64,000 nucleotides of DNA from Thalassia testudinum. Taxonomy: Eukaryota; Streptophyta; Magnoliopsida; Alismatales; Hydrocharitaceae. The stretch lies in NCBI GenBank assembly GCA_037157565.1, contig JAZHRO010000014.1:97867501-97931500 (forward strand), in the 5' to 3' direction. The first letter of the stretch is position 1; each line of letters starts with the position of its first letter. Both the position numbers and the translations under genes were made by a program. Positions 1 to 11,717 of this stretch are shown here, in pieces. The notes under the pieces are model-generated. The model was given only the letters and a program-made list of their open reading frames with translations. It ran no database searches and was not told the DNA's origin.

Positions 1-878
1 CTTGATCTCTCGGTTAGATAGCTCAGCTAGACCATTAGTTTGGGGGTGGTAAGGAGTAGAGATTCGGTGTGACACCCCGTATTTGATCATCAGTGACCTG
101 AACTGAGCGTTTGTAAAATGGGTCCCTCCGTCGGAAATTATAGCACGCGGAATCCCGAACCTTGAGAAAATGTTTTGATGAAGGAATTTTATAACGACTT
201 TATGATTGTTGGTTCGGGTCGGAATGGCTTCTATCCACTTGGAAACATAATCAACTGCGAGTAAAATGTATTCGAAGCCATCCGAGGTAGGAAAGGGTCC
301 CATGAAATCAATCCCCCAAATATCAAAAATTTCGCATACCAAGATCGGCTGTAGAGGCATCATGTCTCTATGGCTCATGTTGCCTAGAGTCTGGCAACGG
401 GAACATGCCTTACAGTGATTGTATGCATCTTTGAAAATTGTGGGCCAGTAGAAACCACACTGGAGGACTTTCGATGCGGTTTTATGTCCCGAAAAATGTC
501 CACCACATGCCTGGTCATGGCAGAATGAGAGTATCGTCGGATTTCCGCTTCCGTGACGCATCGTCGGATTATCTGATCAGCACCAATGCGGAAGAGATAC
601 GGGTCTTCCCATAGGTAATACTTGGCATCGGAACGCAATTTGTCCTTTTTGGCCTTCGACCAATCGGGTGGAATCTGATGTGATGCCAGGTAATTAACAA
701 TATCGGCGAACCATGGAAGACTTGTACTGATAGTCAGGAGGTGCTCATCAGGGAAATGTTCTGTAATAGGTCCGGAAGGATCAATAATTTCATAAGGAAG
801 GCGGGATAAATGATCAGCTACCACATTGTGCTTTCCCGCCTTATCGCGAATCTCGATGTCAAATTCTTGCAACAGCAA
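1..878 (-). pseudogene. Element 1 pol: end of RNase H and integrase (partial, frameshifted)
   Basis: Continues the frame of 882-4778 after a TAG stop at 882-884, where related elements have tryptophan. It covers the RNase H-integrase connector. The integrase zinc-binding HHCC motif ([11 protein letters not shown], near 525-490) is in a different frame from 545-878, so an indel lies near 540. Below that point the core motifs ISDGGT (near 145-125) and PYHPQTNG (near 60-30) are readable and carry catalytic D and E positions of the DDE integrase. The gene is cut by the window start, so its C-terminus cannot be judged. The product would have inserted element cDNA into chromosomes; this copy is not functional as read. 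Confidence 0.9.
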
Positions 879-881
879 GAT

Positions 882-3800
882 CTAGCGGATTAATCGAGGT
901 TTCGCGTCCTTCTTGGCCAGGAGATGCCTCACAGCTGTGTGATCCGAGTATATGATAACACGGGAACCCAGAAGGTATGATCTGAATTTTTCCAGGGCAA
1001 ATACTACGGCCAGCAGCTCTTTCTCAGTAACCGTATAGTTACGCTGAGCCTCATCCAGTGTTTTGCTGGCGTAGTAAATGACCACAGGCTTCCCGTCAAT
1101 TTTCTGCCCCAAAACCGCTCCTACAGCGAAGTCAGATGCATCGCACATGATCTCAAAGGGTTGAGACCAATCAGGGGACTGTAGGATTGGGGCTTGGGTG
1201 ACTCGGTCACGTAGGATCTCAAATGCTTGAGTGCATTCCTTGGAAATTCCGAAAGGCACATCCTTGGAAAGCAGATTGGTCAGGGGGCGCGCGATTTTGG
1301 AGAAATCAGGGATGACTCGACGGTAGAAACCGACGTGCCCCAAAAAAGATCGGATGTCCTTAATCGAGCTAGGCATAGGGAGCTTGGAAATCAGGTTAAC
1401 CTTAGCTCGATCCACTTGGATGCCTTTCTCTGAGATTAAATGTCCCAGGACAATTCCCTCAGGCACCATGAAATGGCTCTTTTCCCAGGAAAGAACCAAA
1501 TTCACCTCGATGCACCGCTTGAGTATATGGACCAAGTGTTGGAGGCAATCGTCAAATGATTGTCCAAAAACTGAAAAGTCATCCATGAAGACTTCCAGAT
1601 AATCACCTACCATATCTGAGAATATGGCAAGCATGCACCGCTGAAAAGTTGCAGGTGCATTGCAGAGACCGAACGGCATCCTTCGAAACGCGTACGTCCC
1701 GAAGGGGCAGGTGAATGTGGTCTTTTCTTGGTCCTCTGGATGGATTGCCACCTGATTGTAACCGGAGTACCCGTCAAGAAAGCAGAAGAATCTATTTCCC
1801 GCTAGTTTCTCGAGGATCTGATCAATAAACGGTAGTGGGAAATGATCCTTCTTCGTGGAGGAATTTAGTCTTCTGTAATCAATGCAGACTCTCCACGAAT
1901 TAGCTATTCGGGTAGGAATGACTTCCCCGGTTTCAGTCGTGATGATGGTAAGTCCTGCCTTCTTAGGGACCACTTGTGTTGGACTCACCCAACGACTGTC
2001 GGAGATCGGGTAGATGATCCCTGCATCTAACCACTTAATGATCTCCTTTTTCACGACCTCATGTAGGTTAGGGTTTAGTCGCCTTTGCATTTCTCTTGAA
2101 GGTCGTGAGCCTTCTTCTGTGTAGATTCGATGCGTGCAGTATGAAGGGCTTATACCAGTCAAATCATCTAGAGTCCATCCAATGGCTCTACGATGTTGCT
2201 GGAGAACAGAAATCAAACGGAATTCCTGGTCAGGTGTGAGTCGAGAATTGATAATCACAGGAAACGTTTGATTTGAACCCAAAAAGACATATTTTAGATG
2301 TTCGGGAAGGGGCTTGAGTTCCATGACAGGATTGTCAGCAGCAGCGGGTGGTTCAGGGTTTGTATCGGGAGCAAGGGTAGGAGTCATAGGTGTGTCTAGA
2401 TTGTGTTCGCACTCCTCTGTTAGCGGTTTTTGATTTTCTAGTGGTTGATCAGGAATAATCAGGTTGTCCTCTATATGCAGTTCATCAACCACGGCTTTGA
2501 CATCACAAATTTCCTCTATAACCCCGCAATTAATCCCTTGTTGGGCTTTGAAAATGTCAACCTTCAGATTTTGATTCCCAAATTTTAATTCTATCTGGCC
2601 CTCTTCGCAGTTTATATTGGCCCTAGCAGTGGCCAGAAAGGGTCTCCCTAATATGATTGGTGTGTCCCTTGGGTTCTTAGGTGCATCCATGTCCAGTACT
2701 ATGAAGTCCACTGGGAAATAAAAATCTCGTACCCTAACAATGACATCCTCGAGTATTCCTTTGGGTGACTTGATGGATCGATCAGCTAACTGCAATGTCA
2801 CCTCAGTGGGTTTAAGTTCAGATTCTTCAAGGTGGTCAAGGAGGGATGTAGGTATTAAATTTATGGAGGCACCTAGGTCTAGTAGGGCTCTATCAAGTTG
2901 GGTTTCACCAATTTTACAAGAAATCAAGGGGGTTCCTGGGTCTTTAGCCTTGGGTGGGAGTTTGCTCAGGATGACAGAGCTGGCTTGCTCTGACAGTACG
3001 ATCGGATTCCCATCCTTGGTTCGCGGCTTACGTTTAGGTGTACATATGTCTTTCAAGAATCTTGCGTAAGCCGGTATGTGGCAGATTGCATCCATCAACG
3101 GGATGTTTATCTGGACCTGTTCAAAGAGCTTGACCAGATCCTCCTCAGGAGCCACAGGTTTGGTTGTCCTTTTTCCTTTGGTCAAGGCCTCAGGAAATGG
3201 GATCCTAGCTGGTTCCTCTAGGATAGGTCCAGGTTCTTGATCTGGGACAGTAGTATCTTGGATGACTACCCTAGGGTCTTGGCGATTATCAGGCTTGGAG
3301 TGGTTCAGATAATGTGGGTCTTGTGTTGTTTTACCACTACGTGTTGTTACAGAGTTTAATCCAGCCTGACTTTGGTTTGGGTTAGGTAGGAGAGGTGGCT
3401 GCTGCTGAAATTCTGCATAAGATGTAGAAGCCTCCATCCTGTCTGGTGATGGAGTAGCAGGGGCCTGATAAATCAAATGTGCGTGGCCTGGATTTGGATT
3501 CATAATGCGCCTCTGGGTCGGCAAATTATTTGGGTTGGGCAGAGGTTGCGAAGGAAGGGTGCCAGGTTGGCGAGAATTTGCCATCTGGGCCAGTTGGTTG
3601 CGAACCTCTGTGATCTCGTCCTTGTGCTGTTTTTGCATTGCCGCATTCGTCTTTTGAATGTCAGCCAGCGTTTGAAGGATAAGAGTCAGTTGATCCTGAT
3701 TTTGCCCAGATTGGTAGGTGGGATTGGGCCGAGGCTGAGGCGGCTGATATGGACGAGGAGCTTGTGGGCGGGGTTGATATGGTGGTTTTTGAGAGTTTCC

Positions 3801-4778
3801 CGCCCACTGAAAGTTAGGATGATTTCGCCATCCAGGGTTGTAGGTATTGGAGTATGGGTCGTTCTGGATGGCGTTGAGGTCCTCGCAGTTCTGAGAAACC
3901 TCAGGAAAGTCAGAATACGAGGGTTCAGAGTTCCCCCAACTCGAGTAGACGGGATCGGAGGTCACTCCGGTCTGGGAAGTAGACGGGGGTGGATAGGGGC
4001 CCATCCCCTTGGCAGGTTGGTGATAGATGTTTTGCACTGTTTCCCTTGCCAGAGGAGGTCGTGCAAAAGAGTTTTGTGCAGAGGTGGCTTGCTGCAAATG
4101 TCGAGTTAGCTCGTCTACCTTCTTTTCTATGATAGAGACCTTGTCCAACCGACTGGCCATCAATTCCAGGTCAACAGAAGTGGACAGGTCCTGCGTCTCA
4201 TGTGTCCCTCTTAGATTCGTCGATGCGCGGGCATTCGTCCTGTCGAATAAGCCCAAGGAGTCATTGTTTATGGAGTTCTCGCACATGTTTTCGAGAATCT
4301 CCCACACCGTGTCCTCGTGTTGGCCCATGATGTTTCCTCCACATGTTGCATTGACGATTAGACGAATATCCTCACGGAGTCCCTGGTAAAAAGACTGGAC
4401 TTGTTCCCACTTAGGAACTCCGTGATGGGGACACTTTCGCATGAGATCTAGGAATCGATCCCAAGCTTCTTGAAGAGGTTCTCCCTGTTGTTGAGTGAAA
4501 TGAGTAATCTGGTGGCGCAAGGCATTCGTCCGGCCAACAGGGAAGAATTTTTTCAAAAATTCGGACTGTAATTCCTCCCAAGTGTTGATCGGGCGGGTCT
4601 GAGTCTGATACCAGTGCGCGGCCTTGTCCAAGAGGGAGAACGAAAACATTTTCATGAGTAGGATATCCCGGTTTTGTACATCTGACCCGAAAGTCTGGGC
4701 CAGATGCTTGAGTTGTTTAATGTGTTGGAATGGATCCTCAGAGTTAAGCCCATGGAACTTTGGTATGGCATGAATCAT
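882..4778 (-). pseudogene. Element 1 gag-pol: Gag, protease, RT, RNase H
   Basis: An open stretch of 1298 codons. The N-terminal ~250 residues are a retrotransposon Gag domain (MIHAIPKFHGLNSEDPFQHI, then a LLDKAAHWY-like helix), followed by a Pro/Gln-rich linker and the motif TTRSGK. Then come an aspartic protease with LLDLGASINLIP, an RT with FMDDFSVFG (the xxDD catalytic pair), and an RNase H with [17 protein letters not shown] and YSDHTAV carrying the acidic residues. It is in frame with the Gag start at 5120 (342 nt upstream) and with 878 downstream, so it was one polyprotein interrupted by a TGA at 4824-4826 and a TAG at 882-884. The Gag linker has no CCHC zinc knuckle where element 2 has one. 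Confidence 0.92.
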
Positions 4779-4823
4779 ATTGGGCTTTAGATCAGAATCG
4801 GGTCCTCCAATTGGGATTCGTAC

Positions 4824-5120
4824 TCAGGGTTCGATTGCCACCGCAGCGGGATTATAGTGATCTCGCATCATAGGTCGCTGTGGTGGGTTTACAAAGTTCT
4901 GAAAGAGATCGTTCAAGCGTTGAAGTTGGTGTTCAAGGTTATTCTCCTCTTCAATGGGTTGTGCCATAATGGGAGAAGAGGGAGAATCAGGGTCTGAATC
5001 AGATGAAAGATTTATGTGGTGGGGTTGCTGCACAAACAAGGGCGTCGAGGCTTGGCCTCGGCGAGAATGAATTTCTAGAGGAGGTCTTAAAGGTGGTCTT
5101 AAGGACCTCCTACCAAACAT
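4824..5120 (-). pseudogene. Element 1 Gag N-terminus, ended by a premature stop
   Basis: 98 codons starting MFGRRSLRPPL. The same start motif (M, any residue, G, any residue, RSLR) opens Gag in element 2 (at 24962) and element 4 (at 15251), which supports this start. A TGA at 4824-4826 ends it; the frame continues open at 4778. A CGA-to-TGA change (Arg to stop, a CpG transition) is the simplest explanation but is inferred. The segment is acidic and proline-rich with no known fold. Confidence 0.8.
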
Positions 5121-6072
5121 GCACCGGAAGATGTGATGAGATTAGAAGGTGCTGGACCCAATCAAGACACCCAAGAATTGTTGGGTGACTATAGAGGTTC
5201 GGGGCAGATGGACCCCTGGATCAGAAGATCGTCCACCTGAGAAATACCTGGGCAGCCAGAGAGGGAGAATCCCACAAAGACCCCTACACGGTAGAGCGTC
5301 CCCACGGGTTACAGGGTTTCCCCCACCCGACCTCTCTTGTCACTGCGGTTCCAGGTAGACCAGAATGGGGATCTTGACCTCTTAAGTCTACCTTTTTTTT
5401 TTTATTTTAAGATCAAGGTGCTTAATGTTCCACTTGAACTTTTAAGTATTTTGAGTGCAAAAAGTGACCTAATATTAAGGTTGGTTGACTCGAGGGATCA
5501 ACTTCACCTCTTGTTCCTTTGAGAGCTTTTAGGTCCTTCCTTTTATGATTCAAATGGATTATCAGCCTGATTTGCTTAGGGTTCCTCTTGTATAAATATT
5601 TTCAAACACGGTTTAGGCACACTTCTTTTTGGAAAGTTTGTTTCTTTGTTTTAGAGAAGATGTGTCTCTAAAAACCCTAGCTTTGCAATCCTAACTTGGC
5701 TCTAATGGGTCCAATTTAGTTGCCTTAGAATTTAGCACCTAGGGCTCAATCAAGAAAGTTTTAGCCCTAGTTGCCTTAGTTGGATGACAGACAAAAATAT
5801 GTTGAAATGAAAATCAGGCAACTTGATGAGTTACTAAATATAAGACAGGTAGCCCTAAGTTGATTTCTCTCCTTTTTTTTTCTTTTTTTTTTCTTTTAGA
5901 TTGTGCGAGGGTTAAGGGAGAGGGCTTATGGAAATTACCTGTTCCAGTCTGTTGTGCAGTTGCTATTCTTTCCTTTTTGTTTTGCTTTCCCTGATTGAAC
6001 ACAACAAAAGAGAAGTTAAGTCAGATATTAAATAGAAAAGTTGTACTCAAAAGCTTTAAAAGTGCCCGTTGC
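5121..6072 (-). other. Element 1 untranslated leader
   Basis: Non-coding leader between PBS and Gag start. About 350 bp next to Gag (roughly 5140-5510) closely match the leader of element 3 (roughly 48265-48620), including the phrase ACGGGTTACAGGGTTTCCCC-type core on the plus strand. Such leaders normally hold dimerisation and packaging signals (established for retroelements generally); that role here is inferred from the conservation. Contains poly-T/poly-A runs near 5393-5405 and 5873-5897. Confidence 0.75.
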
Positions 6073-6090
6073 TCCCCGGCAACGGCGCCA
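6073..6090 (-). promoter_or_regulatory. Primer binding site (tRNA-Asp)
   Basis: On the minus strand TGGCGCCGTTGCCGGGGA, all 18 bases complementary to the 3' end of plant tRNA-Asp(GTC) with its CCA tail, as I recall that tRNA. It lies 3 nt inside the LTR end. This is the primer used by Athila/Tat elements and is the best-preserved PBS in the window. Confidence 0.9.
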
Positions 6091-6093
6091 AAA

Positions 6094-8786
6094 TGTTGTC
6101 AGCGTTTCTGTGCGGATTTAAAGGCGTATTACGTTGCAGTAGAACCGACAAAACGTTTAAACAAATATAAATAATTTTATTACTCGAACAACTAGAGTAT
6201 CCGAGGTCGAACACAGGGAGCAAACTCAGTACTTTATAAAACCCAAGAATACAACTGTTAAATGCAAATATAATTGATTCAAAGAGTTTTTAAGAAAGAT
6301 GTAAAAAAAATAGAATTAGACGTCTGATTTATGTATCAGACGTCTTAAATGTGATCTTTCTTTCTCTTTTTCTTCTTCTGCTTTGCCTTTCGGATCTCTT
6401 TGCAATCTTTCCTTGTCCTTCTTCTTCTTCTCCTGCGAAGACTTCTAACCTTTCTGCTTTCCTTCTTCTCCTGCGAAGACTTCTTTCTTTCTTCTTCTTC
6501 TGTCTTGCTTCTCCTTTCTTCGTTGCCTTCTTCTTCTTCTTTCTTGCTTCTCCTTTCTTCGTTGCCTTCTTCTTCTTCTTTGTCTTGCTTCTCCTTCTTC
6601 TGCAGCGGCCAAGTCCTTCTCCAGCAATCAGCCTGCCTGCACAGGGAACAAAACCTAACCCTTCTCCCTCTACCCGCGCGTCTCTCTCTCAAGCAATTCA
6701 CTCTAACCACTCTACCAGAGCCACAGTCTCAATCGGGTCGGATCGTACCCGGGACCAGGCGCACCTGCAGGTGTGTGATGCGCGAGGAGTGCGTAGGTCT
6801 AGGTCGGGTCAGATCCGCCAGGTCCGCGTGGTCAGGCCGCGGACGAGGCGGGTGGGGTCAGTGAGGGACCTCACCCCTGTGCTTACTGAGGCGATAAGAG
6901 TAAAGCGTAAAAATAACTTATACGGTACCTGACGGTTGCAATCCCACGATGTGGGACTATCTGGTCTCGCCTTCACGCGCGCCTGCAGAAACCTCGTCGT
7001 GCGATTGCCCCGCAGCTGCTGGCTCTGCTAGCGCTCCTCGGCTGGATTCGTTCACCTCGCGACACTTGCGTTAGTATGCAGCACCTGTAGTCTGGAAGAC
7101 CGGGTGCCTGGAGCTTCGCGGGAGCTTCATCAGAGGTCGTCCATGGCGGCAGCGGCTCGAATCCTGTCGTACACAAAACGCACCTCTCGGCCAAATCAGA
7201 ATAGATAGAGACCTTCGCCGTGGCACGGCGAAGGCGGTGGGCAGTGCAGCAGGCCGCAGGTCGGCCTAGGCGTGCGTGCCTAGGTCAACCTGTGGCCGGA
7301 GATGGTGGGTTGGTCGGGGGGTGGTTGTGGAGGGCTGGAGTGGCAGTGGTAGGGTGGAGTGTGTTCCTGGAGGTGAGGCGGAGCTTTCGAGGTGGTTGGC
7401 GAGCCGTGTGGAGGGCTGGAGTGGTGTGGGCGGCTCGCCGGAGTGCGGTCGGAGGCAAAGACGATGGAGGTGGTTAGCGTCTGTCGAGGGTCGATCAAGG
7501 GAGATAACAGGGGGAAAAAAAGAGAGAAGAGGATGGAGAACGTATCTGGGGTTGTCTGGAGTGAAGGGAGGCAGCGGAGAGGACGGCTCGTGACTGCCGT
7601 CGTCGGGGAAGAAAGACCCTGGGGGAGGAAGCGGCGACGAAGATGAGGTCAGGAGCTTGCGCGCAGGGTACAGTGCGCCGCGGGAGGAAGAGGCGGAGAG
7701 GACTCTGCTGCTGGTATGGCAGCAGAGTGACGAGAAGGAGGGAAGGCGGTCGCCGGAGCTTGTGGGTCGTTTGGCCGGAGATGGGAGAGAAGAAATTTGG
7801 AGGGGATCTCCGTCAAAATCAAGCTTAAGATGAGTGGCCGGGTCCGAGGGGTGTTTTATAGGTGCTGGCCGCTCCTATCAGTGCGTGAAAGACGCGCAAT
7901 TAGGTCAGCCGGTTCGCCGGAGTTGGAAGGAAGAAAGATACCCACATCTCTCGTGCGTTCGCACGAGAGATTGGGTTCACGCCAGCGAATTTGATTGGCT
8001 TTAGAAGGAAGGGAATTCCTCAGAGAATCTCCCTTCCATTTCTGGGAGAGAATCTCTGAGGAATTAGAGAGCCATCTCTCTCGAAACTTCGTCGGAGCTC
8101 GGTTCTGCCCTAGCAATGGCGGCAGGACCGGTTTGCAAAGAAGGCGAGGAACCTAGGGGGCTCTCTGCAAGGATATTCAAAAGATAGGGACCTCTTTGTG
8201 ATTTGGGTGTACTAACTTGCAAAGTAGGTCAAGATGACCTCCCCTTAGGTCCAAATTTTGGTACAAACCTAATTTGGCCCTAAAGAATCCAATGGTGAAG
8301 TTGGATTTTAGGTTTGACCTCGTTTGACTGGACATTTTGCGTAAAAACCCAAATTAGGTTAATTGAAGAGCTAAGACCCTAATCTAGGTCAAACTAGGTT
8401 CCAAAGGCCAAATTAAGTGTTCTAAACCCCAGAGGATGTTTTTCTATGATTTTTAGAGGGTTTGCTTGATTTTTATTCTGACCGGAACCTTGTTAATTTA
8501 AGCGGGTCTGTTTTAGGGTTACCAAGTGTCATTTAATTCTTAGATTGCACATAAACCCATTTCTGATTAATTCAACCCACTTTGGACCATTTGACCTATG
8601 TTTTGCTTCTGAGAAATCCCGTTTATGTACTGCAATGGTAAAATTGCAGTTTTAACCTTTATTTCATGTTTTCTTCTCAGAGCACTTGTTCCTTCAGTTA
8701 AGCCTTCTTCTAGGTTATGTAGGAGCTTTTATCTTCTTTATTAGGTCAAGAGGAGCTAGTTATGGCTCATGATGAGGCTCTCATCA
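6094..8786 (-). repeat. Element 1 5' LTR (2693 bp)
   Basis: On the minus strand it starts TGATGAGAGCCTCATCATGA and ends ...CGCTGACAACA next to the PBS. Ends were set by homology to the two LTRs of element 3 and the solo LTR at 28525-31266. It contains a TATA box (7853-7862), a GC-rich central part, a palindrome-like CTTCGCCGTGGCACGGCGAAG near 7212, and a long CTT-rich tract (plus strand 6355-6605), which is GAA-rich in the transcript. The many ORFs in it are low-complexity shadows. Confidence 0.9.
7853..7862 (-). promoter_or_regulatory. LTR TATA box, element 1
   Basis: CCTATAAAAC on the minus strand, upstream of the GC-rich transcribed part. The same position in the related LTRs also holds a TATA box (43951-43958, 51193-51200 and, on the plus strand, 29451-29459). 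Role as the Pol II promoter of the element is inferred. Confidence 0.6.
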
Positions 8787-9158
8787 ACGGCCAAGGGGAA
8801 TAAATCCCTTGTTTTGCTACAGTATTTATGCCATTAATAATTACATTTTTTTCCATTGTCATCTTTTAATGATATTTTATTGAATCTGCATTGCAAAAAA
8901 TATCCTCTAGTTATTAAGAATTGCTATTTCAGCATGATTTCTTGATTCAACCTTAATCTGAAGGAAATTTTGGCTTGATTCTCATCTAAACTAACTATGA
9001 ACAAACGTTTTTAACCGGTGCGAATTTAAATACGTCATTTCCTTCCTGTGGATACGACACGCTCTTCTGTGAGTGGTTATTTTTTTTAATTATTGATTAG
9101 TCGATTTTTCCACCACATAAAACTACAAATGACTTTAAAGCAAACAATCGACTCGTCA
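8787..9158 (+). repeat. 3' end of an element-2-family LTR (fragment)
   Basis: About 370 bp closely matching the reverse complement of the first ~375 bp of the element 2 LTR (from 16606), including the phrase for the primer-side end, ...CAATCGACTCGTCA. It is therefore the 3' end of an LTR on the plus strand. Element 1 inserted at 8786/8787 and separated it from the rest, which lies left of the window if it survives. Confidence 0.85.
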
Positions 9159-10344
9159 GGTAGGTGGTCAAGTGGACCACTTGGTCCACTCTAAGTAGGT
9201 CTAGGTTGGTCTTATTTAGGTGTCTAAAAATAGGTTTAAGTGTAACCTATTACTAGATGGTTGATCAATTAAACTTAGCTAAGTTTAATTGGGTTTAGTG
9301 AGAACCTAATTAGGTTCTTAAGAAGGTCTTGCGTTAGCCAATTGAACTAAGTAGATCCAATTGGACTTTCTTGGGTTGATTTGAATCAATCAGATTTAGG
9401 TCTAACCCTAATTAGATTTTACTGAGCCTAATTAGACTTGAATAGGTAGAGGTGGGTCAATTGAATCCTGGGTAGACCCAATTGGATTTACGTGCACCTA
9501 ATCAAGTAGGAATGCACCCAATTGGATGTAGGCTAGGTAACTGGGTTTGGGCTGAGTCTAATTAGACTAGCCTGAGCCTAATTAGATTGGGCTTAGCCTA
9601 ATCAGGTTCATCTGGACCTAGTTAGAACATGGCTGACCTAATTACCTCTAATTGAGCTAATTAGGATATCAAAGGATCTAAATGGGATTCTAAGGTGGGA
9701 ATTGGGTCAGGAATAAGACGGTTGAGTATAGGGATAGTGGATAGTGGGAATCTGGACAGTGTTATCCATGTTTTGGCTGATGTGGGGAAATTAAGGTTTA
9801 GGGATAAGGGTATCCTGGAAGGGGGGTGAGAGTTGGGATAATGTTGATAGGGGCATGGATAGCATTATCCATGTTTTGGTTTTCAACTAACTTAGCCTAA
9901 TAGGGAGGTGGCTTAGGGATAGGGACATGGATAGGGTTATCCTAAAGACTAAGAATAGGGTTAGGGTTGTCCTAAAGCTAGGGATAAGTGCAGGGATGTC
10001 CTAATGTTCTTCTTAATTTAATCTAAGCATTTAAATTCCATTAGAAATGTAGTATACCTCTTCTACACTATCTTATTTACAACTTTATTCCAAACTTCCG
10101 CTCCAGCTCTGCTACAGCTCTAGCTTCTTCCCTGCTTCAGATCCAGCTTCAGGCCTTCTTCTGAGCTTCTTATTGCCTACAATCCAAATAATGCACTAAT
10201 CATTACAATATAGCATTATTTTATGCATATCTAAATAAAGCAGGAAAGATGCAATGTATGCTATTTATACATGGATTACACTACAATTATGCTAAGTTCT
10301 AACTTAATTCAGGCCATTTAAGTCCCATGATTGCTATGCAATGA
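9159..10344 (-). repeat. U3 part of an LTR, same family as 31731-33636
   Basis: The right end (about 10285-10344) aligns with the right end of the solo LTR at 31731-33636: both read ...TCTAACTTAATTCAGG... and finish in a near-palindrome (TGATTGCTATGCAATGA here). The interior 9240-9670 is a degenerate array of CCTAATTAGG-like words. The fragment is cut on the left by the LTR end at 9158. No coding sequence seen. Confidence 0.6.
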
Positions 10345-10359
10345 CTCACGCGCATGTCT

Positions 10360-11717
10360 TGTTGGAACCTAGTTGCACCTCACTTCTATGTTGTGATGTT
10401 AATAAAGCCGTTTTAAAATCTAATGTGTTTATGAAGTATTATAGGACAAAAGAATCCATGGATGCAAGCAACAAGATATTATTGAAGGAACAAGCTAGCA
10501 TATGAAGGAAGAAGACTATAGTTTTTTTGTTGTATTCATTGTATTTTAGAATCTTTGTATGTCTCCTAACAAGTAAAACGTAATCTAGGAGTTAAAATCA
10601 AAGTAGAGATAATAAGGGTTCAAAATATCGTTCATTCATTCATTTCAAAGCTCAAATTCGATTCTTTCAAAATAAAGTTGTATAGAGTAAATGTGATAAC
10701 TCTAAACATTGACTTACACGTATAAAATTAGGTACTTGTAGCAAGTACTGATATTGGTCATAAGTACTAGTACATGCTAGGCACAGATTTGGGCCGAAGT
10801 CCCAAACTGTGAACAACAAGTACCGATACTCATCGTGAGTACCGGTATCAAGTGGTCACAGTTTGTGCACTTAGTTTTTCCTGGACTTTAAAAGTGCCGG
10901 TACTAATCACTAGTACCGGTACATGTAGGTCACTAGACCCAAATCTGTGAGTCACAAGTACCGGTACTCATCATTAGTATTAGTACCTAGTGACATAGTT
11001 GGGTGACTGTAGGCAGTCAATACCAGTACCAAAAGTTTAGTACCAGTACCAACTAACCATTATGACCAATCTGAATGCCTATTTTACAATTAAACCTACC
11101 TCTAATCTTCCCAAATTGTTGACAACGGCTAGTATTCGTAGGAGAGGTGTTTAGTGGCTTATATAAGCACTCTTTGAGTGTCTTTTGCACACAACTAAGA
11201 AGCCAAAAATACTATCCTTGCCTACACCTCAAATTCTCAATTTTTCTAGCTGCAAAGGAGCTTGATTTGTTGCATTCCTCTCAAGGCCTCTCTCCATCTG
11301 CAACAAGTCATCAAAGGCGATCGTGTTCTTCATTATTCAATCATTCTTTTACGCCTTAGTATTCTCGTTAGATTAATTTATATACTCTTATTAAGAAATA
11401 TACTTGTTGGAGACTTAGGAATTTGTTGTAAGCTTTTATTTGTATCTTGCTTACACCTGTATCTTTATTTCATTTTGATATCTTGTAATTGGGTTGAGGT
11501 AACCGTTAATTACCTCAAGTATTAGTAAATTGATTCCCTCCGGGTTGAGGGAATCGGATTAAAAATCCTAAGTTGGGAGACTTAGGTAATGGAGTACCCA
11601 AGTGAGGGGAACCACTATATATCTTATGTGTTTTTGTGGTTTTTTATTCCCGTAAATTTTTATCTACCACACTATTCATCCCCCCTTCTAGTGTGCTTGT
11701 GCTTTACAGATCCTACA
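10360..11717 (+). repeat. Solo LTR, copia-type (1358 bp)
   Basis: Starts TGTTGGAACC and ends GATCCTACA, flanked by a perfect 5-bp target duplication TGTCT (10355-10359 and 11718-11722). Many ACCGGTAC words (10720-11050), a TATATAAG box at 11160-11167, and a C-rich end (CATCCCCCCTTCTAGTGTGC) are typical of Sirevirus or other copia LTR ends. There is no internal region, so it formed by recombination between two LTRs. Plus orientation follows the TATA box and the C-rich 3' end. Confidence 0.85.
11160..11167 (+). promoter_or_regulatory. TATA box in the solo copia-type LTR
   Basis: TATATAAG, about 550 bp before the LTR 3' end. Promoter role is inferred from sequence and position only. Confidence 0.45.

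Larger units (their letters stand above)
1..8786 (-). mobile_element. Element 1: Athila-like Ty3/gypsy retrotransposon, 5' part
   Basis: Seen: in minus-strand order, a 5' LTR (8786-6094), a tRNA-Asp primer binding site, a leader, and a gag-protease-RT-RNase H-integrase reading frame that runs off the left edge inside the integrase. The 3' LTR lies outside the window. Domain order PR-RT-RH-INT, the tRNA-Asp primer, the protease motif LLDLGAS and the RT motif FMDDFSVFG fit the Athila lineage of plant Metaviridae (family knowledge). The frame carries two stops (4824-4826, 882-884) and a frameshift near 540, so it cannot make a full polyprotein. The LTR is closely related to those of element 3 and of the solo LTR at 28525-31266. 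It sits inside an older LTR fragment that resumes at 8787; the other target duplication cannot be checked. Confidence 0.93.

Noticed and set aside
6345..6932. Lys/Arg/Glu-rich or Leu/Phe/Ser-rich ORFs on both strands
   Set aside because: They are translations of the CTT/GAA-rich tract of the LTR; the same artefact occurs at 42268-42906, 49511-50173 and 30490-31084.
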